Assembly (NCBI GenBank): GCA_030150585.1
Contig: JASLFM010000468.1
Coordinates: 1-8,245, forward strand
From: Acidovorax sp.
GTDB taxonomy: Bacteria > Pseudomonadota > Gammaproteobacteria > Burkholderiales > Burkholderiaceae_C
Reading direction: 5' to 3'
DNA length: 8,245 bases
Shown: piece by piece, positions 1-6,421 of the stretch
Layout: each line of letters opens with the position of its first letter
Numbering within the stretch: the stretch's first letter is position 1
Made by a program: the position numbers and the translations under genes
Notes under the pieces: generated by a model
Database searches by the model: none
Seen by the model: the letters and a program-made list of their open reading frames with translations, nothing else
Told to the model about the DNA's origin: nothing

Positions 1-1
1 C

Positions 2-2236
2 AGCGGCCTCAGCGCCAAGGCCATGCTGGGCAAGCCCATCACGCTCAAGCTCGAGACATCGGGTGGCGGCGAGCGCTACTTCAACGGCCTGTGCACGCGC
101 TTTCGCGCCGCGGGGCGCGAGGGCGAGCAGCACCTGTACACGGCGCGCATGCACCCCTGGCTGTGGCTCGCGGGCCGGCGCAGCGACTGCAAGATCTTCC
201 AGTTCATGAAAGTGCCCGATATCGTTTCCGACGTGCTGGGCAAATACGGCTCGCCCCTGGAACTGCGCCTGCGCAAGAGCTACCGCGAGTGGGATTACTG
301 CGTGCAGTACCAGGAGACCGACCTCAACTTCGTGATGCGCCTCATGGAGCACGAAGGCATCTACTTCTTCTTCGAGCACCAGGCCAACAACCACACGCTC
401 GTGCTTATGGACGACATTGGCAGCCACGCGCCGCTGCCCGGCAAGCCCAGCATCAAGTACTTCGGCGTGGACGCGGGCACCGTGGCCACGGAGGAGCATT
501 TCGACAGCTGGGAGTTCCACGAGGACATCGCCTCGGGCGAGGACCTGAGCGACGACTACGACTTCGAGAAGCCCCGCGCCGACCTCAAGACCCGGCGACA
601 GCAACCCATGGGCCACAGCCACGACCCCTGGGAGCGCTACACATGGCCCGGCGGCTACGTGCAGTTGGACGATGGCGAGAACTACGCCGAAGCGCGGCTC
701 GAAGCCCTGCAGGCCGACCGCGAACGCACCCTGGGCCACACCACGGTGCGCACCATGGCACCAGGCTACCTGTTCTCGCTGGAACGCTGCCCACGGGCCG
801 ACCAGAACCGCGAGTACCTGGCCGTGGGGCTCAAGTACTACCTGCGCGACAACACGCGCATGTCGGTGGGCGGCGGCGGAGAGGGCGATTCCGACTGGCG
901 GTTCGAAACCACCGCCCAGCCCACCAGCCTGCCCTACCGCCCGCCCCAGGCCACGCCCAAGCCGCGCACCCACGGGCCGCAGACCGCCGTGGTGGTGGGG
1001 CCGCCCGGCGAAGAGATCTACACCGACCAGTACGGGCGCGTGAAGGTGCAATTCTTCTGGGACCGCTACGGCCAGCGCAACGAACACAGCAGTTGCTGGG
1101 TGCGCGTGGCCTCTCCCTGGGCGGGCGAGAAGTGGGGCTTCATCCAGATCCCGCGCATCGGCCAGGAGGTGGTGGTGGACTTCATCGGGGGCGATCCCGA
1201 CTATCCCCTGATCACGGGCCGCGTCTACAACGCCGACCAGATGCCGCCTTACGGCCTGCCCGCCAACAAGACGGCCAGCGGCCTCAAGTCGCGCTCCACG
1301 CAGGGCGGCGGCGCGGTGGACTTCAACGAAATCCGGATGGAAGACCTCAAGGGCCAGGAGCAGCTCTACGTGCATGCCCAGCGCAACCTCGACAGCGTGG
1401 TCGAAGGCAACGAATCGCGCGTGGTCGGCAACGACCGCCAGACCCGCATCGGCCACAACGACGACCGCTTCGTCGCCAACGACTGCCGCACCGTCGTGGC
1501 CGCGAACCAGACCCTGCAGGTGCAGGCCCACCAGTCCACGGCCGTCGCAGGCACGCAAAGCCTCAGCGTGCTCGGAGACCAGAGCAACATGGTCAAGGGC
1601 CGGCGCACCCAGAGCGTGGGCAGCCACCTGGCGGAGAAGACCGGCGGCGACCACCGCGAAAGCGTGGGCGGAACCCACACCATCACGGTGAGTGGGGACG
1701 AGAAGAACAACATCGGCGGCACGCAGCTCAACTTCATACAGGGCAAGCGCAAGTCGGTGGTGATCGGTTCCGAGGTGGTCACCTCCGCTGGCAAGAGCAC
1801 GCACTTCGCGGCCGGCGGCTACGGCGTGCTGACGCCCCTGAAGTACTCGGTGAGCTGCCTGAACCGCCAGGTCAATGTGGATGCCACCGACAGGACCACG
1901 GTGGTCGGCACGCAAACATTGACCGTCGGCGGCTCGCGCAGCAGCACCGTCGGCCTCTCGGACAGCACCACGGTGGGCGCGAGCCACTCCGTCGAAGTGG
2001 GGGCCAGCAGCTCGCTGACTGCGGGCGCCAGCGTCACCATCACGGCGGGTGGGGCCGTTTCGGTCACGGGCGGGGCCGCAGTCGCCATCACGGGCAGCAC
2101 CGTCACCATCTCCGCCGCGACGATCAACCTCGTCGGCGTGGTCAACATCGCCGGCATGCTCAACGTGGCGGGCACCATCGTCACGCCGAGCATCGTGTCG
2201 GCCACCTACACGCCGGGCGTGGGCAATCTCATCTAG
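2..2236 (+). CDS. vgrG: T6SS spike protein VgrG (TssI), 5' end missing
   Basis: Trimeric spike at the tip of the T6SS Hcp tube, loaded on the baseplate and carried into target cells. The frame is open from base 2, so the true start lies left of the window; by family comparison roughly 50 residues are missing. The 744 visible residues, counted from base 2, show the family order. A gp27-like base includes QYQETDLNFVMRLMEHEGIY near codons 102-121. The gp5-like OB-fold (about codons 328-410) has TDQYGRVKVQF, SCWVRVASPWAG and PRIGQEVVVDF. A T6SS_Vgr linker (about 414-465) contains LPANKTASGLKSRS and FNEIRMEDLKG. A C-terminal beta-helix of eight-residue repeats follows and ends in a small-residue, uncharged tail. 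No effector domain is apparent after the helix, so it is probably a structural, non-evolved VgrG. The gene ends 2 bases before the HEAT-repeat gene. Confidence 0.97.
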   Translation, partial: SGLSAKAMLGKPITLKLETSGGGERYFNGLCTRFRAAGREGEQHLYTARMHPWLWLAGRRSDCKIFQFMKVPDIVSDVLGKYGSPLELRLRKSYREWDYCVQYQETDLNFVMRLMEHEGIYFFFEHQANNHTLVLMDDIGSHAPLPGKPSIKYFGVDAGTVATEEHFDSWEFHEDIASGEDLSDDYDFEKPRADLKTRRQQPMGHSHDPWERYTWPGGYVQLDDGENYAEARLEALQADRERTLGHTTVRTMAPGYLFSLERCPRADQNREYLAVGLKYYLRDNTRMSVGGGGEGDSDWRFETTAQPTSLPYRPPQATPKPRTHGPQTAVVVGPPGEEIYTDQYGRVKVQFFWDRYGQRNEHSSCWVRVASPWAGEKWGFIQIPRIGQEVVVDFIGGDPDYPLITGRVYNADQMPPYGLPANKTASGLKSRSTQGGGAVDFNEIRMEDLKGQEQLYVHAQRNLDSVVEGNESRVVGNDRQTRIGHNDDRFVANDCRTVVAANQTLQVQAHQSTAVAGTQSLSVLGDQSNMVKGRRTQSVGSHLAEKTGGDHRESVGGTHTITVSGDEKNNIGGTQLNFIQGKRKSVVIGSEVVTSAGKSTHFAAGGYGVLTPLKYSVSCLNRQVNVDATDRTTVVGTQTLTVGGSRSSTVGLSDSTTVGASHSVEVGASSSLTAGASVTITAGGAVSVTGGAAVAITGSTVTISAATINLVGVVNIAGMLNVAGTIVTPSIVSATYTPGVGNLI
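1397..1816 (+). repeat. VgrG eight-residue beta-helix repeats, block 1
   Basis: About 17 consecutive octapeptides of pattern x-V-x-G-x-x-x-x. Position 2 of each octad is V or I in nearly every copy and position 4 is G, N, A, H or S, for example TVSGDEKN, AVAGTQSL and SVLGDQSN. The register is unbroken from V at 1400 to about 1816. The repeat exists at the protein level and is degenerate in DNA. It matches the gp5 C-terminal type repeat that builds the triple-stranded beta-helix needle of VgrG and phage T4 gp5. Many charged and amide residues (N, D, R, Q, H) fill the variable positions. Confidence 0.85.
1907..2110 (+). repeat. VgrG eight-residue beta-helix repeats, block 2
   Basis: A second run of about eight octads with G recurring every eight residues (STVGLSDS, TTVGASHS, VEVGASSS, LTAGASVT, ITAGGAVS). 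It is shifted by two residues relative to block 1, after an insert of about 30 residues (1817-1906). Variable positions are almost entirely A, S, T, V and G, which would give a narrow, smooth helix toward the spike tip. The tail to 2233 is hydrophobic and uncharged. Confidence 0.8.
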
Positions 2237-2241
2237 ACATG
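2234..2241 (+). promoter_or_regulatory. Stop/start junction vgrG to HEAT gene, likely translational coupling
   Basis: The vgrG stop TAG (2234-2236) is followed after two bases by the ATG (2239-2241) of the next gene. The 20 bases before that ATG contain no purine-rich Shine-Dalgarno sequence. Translation of the HEAT-repeat protein therefore probably depends on ribosomes finishing vgrG and reinitiating. The coupling is inferred from spacing only. Confidence 0.55.
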
Positions 2242-3312
2242 GCCGCCCTTCCCCCGCCCACCCTCTGGCCCGCCGACGTGCTGGCGCAGCGCCTGCGCGC
2301 GCCCGAACCAGAGGTGCGCCTGGGAGCGCTGGGCATGTCGCTGCAGCCCGGCGCACCGCTGGCGGCTTGCCGCGAGGCCCTGCTGCACGCGGCCCAGTCC
2401 TGCGCGGGCGACGCCCTCGCCGCACAGCTCGCGGCCTCGGCTCTGGGCGGCCTCCCCCCCGCGCAGCCCCAGGCGCTGGACTGGCTGGCCATGCAATGCG
2501 CCCCCGGCACCGCGCCCGCGGTGCGCATGGCAGCGGCCCACGCGCTGTACCGCCTGCAGGCCCTGCCCGATGCGGCCGTGCCCCACATGCAGGCCCTCCT
2601 GCTCGATGCCGACCCGAACGCGCGCCGCGTCGCCCTGCTCGCCTTCACCCCGTTCGCCACGCGCCATGCGGCCACGCTGGCACCGCTGGTGCTGCAGACC
2701 CCACCCGTGCAATGGACCACCGAACTGCTGCAGGCCCTAGCCGCCAGCGCGGGCGACGACCGCTCGGCCCGGGAGCGGATCGACGGCTTTCTGGTGCGTA
2801 CGCTGCAGAGCGCGCCGCTCCTGCCCACCGCCGTCGCCGGCTATGCGGCGCTGGCGCGCCTGAACCCGCACAGCCCCGCGCTGCAGGCCCTGGTGGACGT
2901 GGCCGCCAAGGCACCGGAAGCCGCACAGCGCCAGGCCGCGCTCGAAGCCCTGGGCACCCTGGGCGAGCAGGCCCAGGGCGCCGCGCCCGCGCTCGCCCGC
3001 CTGCTCATGGCGTGCATCGCCGACGCAGCGCAGGAAGAAAGCCTGTGCCGCGCCCTGGTGCAGGTGCGCGCCCGCCCGGGGGACGTACCGCTGCCGCACA
3101 TGGCGCAGCGCGTGGCCCAGGGCCCCGACCGCGCGGCCGCCGCGCACTGCATGCTGCTGTGCCAGCACCCGCACGCCCATGCTGCGGCCGCTGCCGCCGT
3201 GCGCGAGCGCTTCGCGCGGGCCGGCGAGGCCTTGCGCCCTGCACTGTCGCAGACCCACAAGGCACTGGCGGGCGCCGAATTGGCGGCCAGTGCAGCCGCT
3301 CCGGAGGTGTGA
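2239..3312 (+). CDS. HEAT-repeat (alpha-solenoid) protein in T6SS cluster, function unknown
   Basis: A 357-residue protein very rich in Ala and Leu. It has no signal peptide or membrane segment and about seven cysteines, so it is probably cytoplasmic. HEAT/PBS-type helical repeats are suggested by recurring helix signatures: EPEVRLGALGM (residues 23-33), APAVRMAAAHALYRL (92-106), DPNARRVALLAF (125-136) and AAQRQAALEALGTLG (228-242). Weaker helix pairs lie between and after these. Start choice: the ATG 2 bases after vgrG is the only one that spans the first repeat. The frame stays open far upstream, but that is a high-GC shadow inside vgrG. HEAT solenoids are general protein-binding scaffolds. 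Its position directly after vgrG makes a role as a VgrG or effector adaptor, or a baseplate-associated factor, plausible, but this is inference. It does not resemble the known DUF4123, DUF2169 or DUF1795 (Eag) adaptors as far as can be judged by eye. Confidence 0.85.
   Translation: MAALPPPTLWPADVLAQRLRAPEPEVRLGALGMSLQPGAPLAACREALLHAAQSCAGDALAAQLAASALGGLPPAQPQALDWLAMQCAPGTAPAVRMAAAHALYRLQALPDAAVPHMQALLLDADPNARRVALLAFTPFATRHAATLAPLVLQTPPVQWTTELLQALAASAGDDRSARERIDGFLVRTLQSAPLLPTAVAGYAALARLNPHSPALQALVDVAAKAPEAAQRQAALEALGTLGEQAQGAAPALARLLMACIADAAQEESLCRALVQVRARPGDVPLPHMAQRVAQGPDRAAAAHCMLLCQHPHAHAAAAAAVRERFARAGEALRPALSQTHKALAGAELAASAAAPEV
3303..3307 (+). promoter_or_regulatory. Ribosome binding site of the 128-residue protein
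   Basis: GGAGG lies six bases before the ATG at 3314, inside the last codons of the HEAT-repeat gene. It selects ATG 3314 over the in-frame upstream start at 3179 and fits better than the second ATG at 3320 (12-base spacing). Confidence 0.75.
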
Positions 3313-3313
3313 C

Positions 3314-3700
3314 ATGCCGATGACCGACGCCCTGGCCAAGACCATCGAGGACACCAAGTCCTTCGTCGATGACGCCACGGCCAAGATGGCCAAGGCCTCC
3401 CAGCTGCTCGACGACGATGTGGCGCTCGTCAACCAGGCCATGCAGGACTACCAGGACGTCAAGGACATGGTCGAGCAGGTCAAGGCCGACATCTCCGAGG
3501 CCGTGAGCACGCTCAGCGACGGCGTGGACGCCGCAAGCGACGGCGAAGCGCTGGTGCTGGCCGGCACCGTAGTCAAGGGGATTGCCCAGATCGTGGATGC
3601 CATGGCACGCTATGCCAAGGCGTTCGCAGAGCTCAAGCAGAAATTCGAACGGTACAAGAAGGCGGTCGAACACAATGAGCAAGTCGTCCGTACATTCTGA
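3314..3700 (+). CDS. Small all-helical protein of unknown function in T6SS cluster
   Basis: I do not recognise a family. The product is 128 residues with no Cys and no Trp, and is predicted almost entirely helical with coiled-coil-like spacing. It has a strong charge division. Residues 1-78 carry about 18 acidic and 6 basic residues. Residues 79-128 carry about 9 basic and 5 acidic. A short apolar stretch (about 79-97, including ALVLAGTVVKGIAQIVDAMA) joins the halves; with one Lys and one Asp it is too polar and short for a confident membrane span. There is no signal peptide or lipobox, so it is not TssJ. A good Shine-Dalgarno site supports the start, one base after the HEAT gene stop. It probably works with the HEAT-repeat protein or the baseplate; chaperone, adaptor or small cargo are all possible and untested. 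Confidence 0.85.
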   Translation: MPMTDALAKTIEDTKSFVDDATAKMAKASQLLDDDVALVNQAMQDYQDVKDMVEQVKADISEAVSTLSDGVDAASDGEALVLAGTVVKGIAQIVDAMARYAKAFAELKQKFERYKKAVEHNEQVVRTF

Positions 3701-3716
3701 TGAACAGGCACTGCCT

Positions 3717-3722
3717 GGGAGG
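3717..3722 (+). promoter_or_regulatory. Ribosome binding site of tssK
   Basis: GGGAGG lies five bases before ATG 3728. An in-frame GTG at 3722 overlaps this site and so cannot be the start. The site therefore fixes the protein start at MSDRSRVVWSEG. Confidence 0.8.
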
Positions 3723-3727
3723 TGCGC

Positions 3728-5062
3728 ATGAGTGACCGCAGCCGCGTGGTCTGGTCGGAGGGCATGTTCCTGCGGCCCCAGCATTTCCAGCAGGCCGAGC
3801 GCCACCACGAGTTCGCGCGGCGCCAGGCCCTGCTGTGCGCCGAGGGGCACTTCTGGGGCTTCCATGCGCTCACGCTCGACAGCGCGGCGCTGGCCATCGG
3901 GCAGGTGGCCCTCGCGCGCGCCAGCGGCGTGATGCCCGACGGCACGCCCTTCGCCTTCCCCGACGTTCAGGACGCCCCGCCCGCGCTGGCCATCGGCGAG
4001 AACGTGCGCAGCCAGCGCATCATGCTGTGCCTGCCCATGTACCGCCCGGGCAGCGAAGAGGTGTCGTTCGACGACGATGCCCGCTCCCTGGCGCGCTACC
4101 GCGTGCAGGACGAGGACGCGCCCGACCAGAACTCCGTCGGCGGCGAACCCGCCCCCATCCAGCTGGCCCTGCCGCGCCTGCGCCTGCTGCCCGAGGGCGA
4201 AGTGCCCGAGGGCTGGATGAAGGTGTGCGTGGCCACCGTGACCGAGCGCCGCAACGACCTCTCGGTGGCCCTGGACGAGCAGCACATCCCCCCCCTGGTG
4301 GCGGCACATGAGAGCGCGGTGCTCGCGGGGTTCCTGCGCGAGCTCGCGGGCCTGCTCCACCACCGGGGCGAAGCGCTGGCGGCGCGGCTGTCGGCGCCCG
4401 GGCGCGGCGGGGTTTCCGAGGTCGCGGACTTCCTCATGCTGCAGCTCGTGAACCGACACGAGCCCGTGGTCGCGCACCTGGCGCAGTTGCGCACGCTGCA
4501 CCCTGAACGCCTGTACACCGACCTGCTCGCCTTGGCCGGCGACCTGAGCACCTTCACCACCCAGGCGCGGCGCCCTGGCGACTACCCGGCCTACCAGCAC
4601 GACGACCTGACCAGTTGCTTCCAGCCCCTGATGGCCGACTTGCGCCGCTCGCTGTCGATGGTGCTGGAGCAGAACGCCTTCCAGATCGAGCTCATGGAGC
4701 GCGCCTACGGCGTGCGCGTGGCCGTGATCGCCGACCCCGAGTTGATCCGCCGCGCGAGCTTCGTGCTCGCCGTGGCGGCCGATCTGCCTGGGGAGCTCGT
4801 GCGCAAGCAGTTCCCGGCCCAGGTGAAGATCGGCCCAGTGGAGAAGATCCGCGACCTCGTCAACCTGCACCTGCCCGGCGTGGGCCTGCGCCCCCTGCCG
4901 GTGGCGCCGCGGCAGATTCCGTACCACGCGGGCAACAATTACTTCGAACTCGATACCGCAAGCGAGTTCTGGCATGCGCTCGAGCGCTCGGGCGGCCTGG
5001 CCATGCACATCGCGGGCGACTTTCCGGGCCTCAAGCTCGAGTTCTGGGCGATCCGGTCATGA
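3728..5062 (+). CDS. tssK: T6SS baseplate subunit TssK
   Basis: Cytoplasmic trimeric baseplate protein that links the TssEFG wedges to the TssL/TssM membrane complex. The 444 residues match the usual length of about 440-450. Family hallmarks run end to end. The N-terminal VVWSEGMFLRPQHFQQAERH (residues 7-26) begins the shell domain, which is related to siphophage receptor-binding proteins. HIPPL (186-190) leads into the helical middle. KIGPVEKIRDLVN, LRPLPVAPRQIPYH and NNYFELD (through residue 409) lie in the C-terminal head, which binds the membrane complex. The end GDFPGLKLEFWAIRS is also typical. It is preceded by a 27-base gap with a strong ribosome binding site and overlaps tssL by four bases, consistent with matched production of connector and membrane anchor. 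No defects are seen. Confidence 0.97.
   Translation: MSDRSRVVWSEGMFLRPQHFQQAERHHEFARRQALLCAEGHFWGFHALTLDSAALAIGQVALARASGVMPDGTPFAFPDVQDAPPALAIGENVRSQRIMLCLPMYRPGSEEVSFDDDARSLARYRVQDEDAPDQNSVGGEPAPIQLALPRLRLLPEGEVPEGWMKVCVATVTERRNDLSVALDEQHIPPLVAAHESAVLAGFLRELAGLLHHRGEALAARLSAPGRGGVSEVADFLMLQLVNRHEPVVAHLAQLRTLHPERLYTDLLALAGDLSTFTTQARRPGDYPAYQHDDLTSCFQPLMADLRRSLSMVLEQNAFQIELMERAYGVRVAVIADPELIRRASFVLAVAADLPGELVRKQFPAQVKIGPVEKIRDLVNLHLPGVGLRPLPVAPRQIPYHAGNNYFELDTASEFWHALERSGGLAMHIAGDFPGLKLEFWAIRS
5059..5062 (+). promoter_or_regulatory. ATGA stop/start overlap of tssK and tssL
   Basis: The tssL ATG (5059-5061) overlaps the tssK TGA (5060-5062). No clear Shine-Dalgarno site precedes the tssL ATG, so reinitiation after tssK is the likely mode of translation. 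Confidence 0.7.
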
Positions 5063-6402
5063 GCGCACCCTTCCCACCGCCGCCCTCTGTGCCGCCCGCC
5101 GCCGGGCTGGACCCGTTCGCGCTGTTCAGCGCCCCCCCTACCCCTGTGCCGCCACCACCCACGGCAGGCCCTGCAGCCGCCCCTGGCGAGCCGGCCCTCG
5201 CGCCCGACCTGCCCGAAATCCTCAGCGGCGCCAACCCGCTCGCCATGGCGGCCAATCCGCTGCTGAACCTGATCGCGCAGATCCGCGTCATGCCGCACCA
5301 CCCCGACCCGGCCCAGCTGCGCCAGTACCTGGTCGAACAGGTGCAGCTGTTCGAGCGCCGCGCGCGCGAGGCCCAGGTGAGCCCCGAGGTGGTGCTGGGC
5401 GGGCGCTACGCGCTGTGCACCGCGCTCGACGAAACCGCCGCCAAGACGCCCTGGGGCGGCGGCGGCGTGTGGTCGCGCCACAGCCTGCTCGTCACTTTCC
5501 ACAACGAAACCTGGGGCGGCGAAAAGTTCTTCCAGCTGCTCGCACGGCTGGCCCAGGAGCCCAAGAAGCACCTGGACCTCATCGAGCTCATGGCAGTGTG
5601 CATTGCCCTGGGGTTCGAGGGCCGCTTCGGCGTGGTGGACAACGGCCGCACGCAACTCGAAGCGCTGCGCCGGCGCCTCGTGGAGATCATCGGCAGCACG
5701 CGTGGCGAGTACCCGCGCGCCCTGTCCCAACACTGGCGCGGCGCCCAGGCCGACGGCCGCGCGCGCTGGGGCTTTCTGCCGCTGTGGATCGCAGCGGGCG
5801 CCACGCTGCTGCTGCTCGTGCTCATCTATGCGCTGTATGCGTTCTTCCTCGCCAACCGCTCCAGCGAGGTGTTCAGCACGCTGGCCGGCGTGCGCGTGCC
5901 CAAGGCCCAGGCGGCGCCCGTGGAGCGGGCGCCCGTGCGCCGCTTCGCCCAGTTCCTCGAACCCGAGGTGCGCGAGGGCCTGGTCACCGTGCGCGACGAG
6001 GCCGACCGCAGCGTGGTCACGCTGCGCGGCGACGGGCTGTTCGACTCCGGGGCCACCGAGGTCAAGCCGCGCTACCTGCCCGTGCTCGCGCGCGTGGCCG
6101 ATGCGCTCAACACCGTGAGCGGCACGGTGCTCGTAACGGGCTACACCGACAACGTGCCGATCCGCACGGTGCGCTTCCCATCCAACTACGAGCTGTCGCA
6201 GGCGCGCGCCGACGCGGTGCGGCGCATCATCGACGAACGCCTGCAGGCCAAGAACCGCACGCGTGCCGAAGGCCGCGCCGACAGCGACCCGCTGGCACCC
6301 AACGACAGCGCCGAGAACCGCTCGCGCAACCGCCGCGTCGAGGTCACCCTGCTGGTCGCGCCGCAGGAGCGCGACCGCGAGCTCAACGCGCCTGCCCAAT
6401 GA
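5059..6402 (+). CDS. tssL: T6SS inner-membrane protein TssL with C-terminal OmpA-like domain
   Basis: Inner-membrane protein that joins the cytoplasmic baseplate to the TssJLM complex. Of its 447 residues, 1-52 are a Pro/Ala-rich tail (20 Pro). Residues from about 51 to 235 form the cytoplasmic DotU/IcmH domain, with LPEILSGANPLAMAANPLLN, ALCTALDETAAKTPWG and HNETWGGEKFFQLL. One membrane helix follows (about 240-264). Residues from about 315 to 437 are a periplasmic OmpA/MotB-type peptidoglycan-binding domain, with GYTDN (Asp364), SNYELSQARADAVRRII and NRRVEV (424-429), so both usual wall-contact residues, Asp and Arg, are present. This makes it an evolved TssL that can anchor the apparatus to the cell wall without a separate TagL. 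The start is fixed by the four-base overlap with tssK; the open frame further upstream lies inside tssK. Confidence 0.96.
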   Translation: MSAPFPPPPSVPPAAGLDPFALFSAPPTPVPPPPTAGPAAAPGEPALAPDLPEILSGANPLAMAANPLLNLIAQIRVMPHHPDPAQLRQYLVEQVQLFERRAREAQVSPEVVLGGRYALCTALDETAAKTPWGGGGVWSRHSLLVTFHNETWGGEKFFQLLARLAQEPKKHLDLIELMAVCIALGFEGRFGVVDNGRTQLEALRRRLVEIIGSTRGEYPRALSQHWRGAQADGRARWGFLPLWIAAGATLLLLVLIYALYAFFLANRSSEVFSTLAGVRVPKAQAAPVERAPVRRFAQFLEPEVREGLVTVRDEADRSVVTLRGDGLFDSGATEVKPRYLPVLARVADALNTVSGTVLVTGYTDNVPIRTVRFPSNYELSQARADAVRRIIDERLQAKNRTRAEGRADSDPLAPNDSAENRSRNRRVEVTLLVAPQERDRELNAPAQ

Positions 6403-6407
6403 AACGC

Positions 6408-6413
6408 AAGGAG
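6408..6413 (+). promoter_or_regulatory. Ribosome binding site of tssM
   Basis: AAGGAG lies eight bases before ATG 6422, in the 19-base gap after tssL. It supports ATG 6422 as the tssM start. Confidence 0.8.
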
Positions 6414-6421
6414 CCTGGACC

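Noticed and set aside
91..2238. Upstream extension of the HEAT gene frame through vgrG
   Set aside because: It is the +1 shadow of conserved VgrG; its Arg/His/Pro-rich translation differs sharply from the solenoid that begins at 2239.
2239..3312. Assignment of the HEAT protein to the TIGR02270-type T6SS-linked family
   Set aside because: Only the general HEAT-like pattern matches by eye, and the N-terminal region does not show the features I associate with that family. It is left as an unnamed HEAT-repeat protein.
3551..3610. Apolar stretch of the 128-residue protein as a membrane span or lipoprotein signal
   Set aside because: It contains Lys and Asp, is central rather than N-terminal, and the protein has no Cys, so neither a lipobox nor a confident transmembrane helix is supported.
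3700..3735. Eleven-codon mini-frame (ATG overlapping the stop of the 128-residue gene) as a leader peptide for tssK
   Set aside because: There is no ribosome binding site of its own and no characteristic residue pattern. tssK has its own strong site, so chance is the simpler explanation.
4288..4295. Run of eight C in tssK as a possible phase-variable tract
   Set aside because: It encodes the conserved IPPL motif of TssK, and C7-C8 runs also occur near 2454 and 8062. In high-GC coding DNA this is expected, and the frame is intact.
3005..5008. Minus-strand open frame of 667 codons opposite the HEAT gene, the small gene and tssK
   Set aside because: It lies across three recognisable + strand genes, its translation is His/Gly/Arg/Ala-rich with no family motif, and long antisense frames are expected in DNA this rich in G+C.
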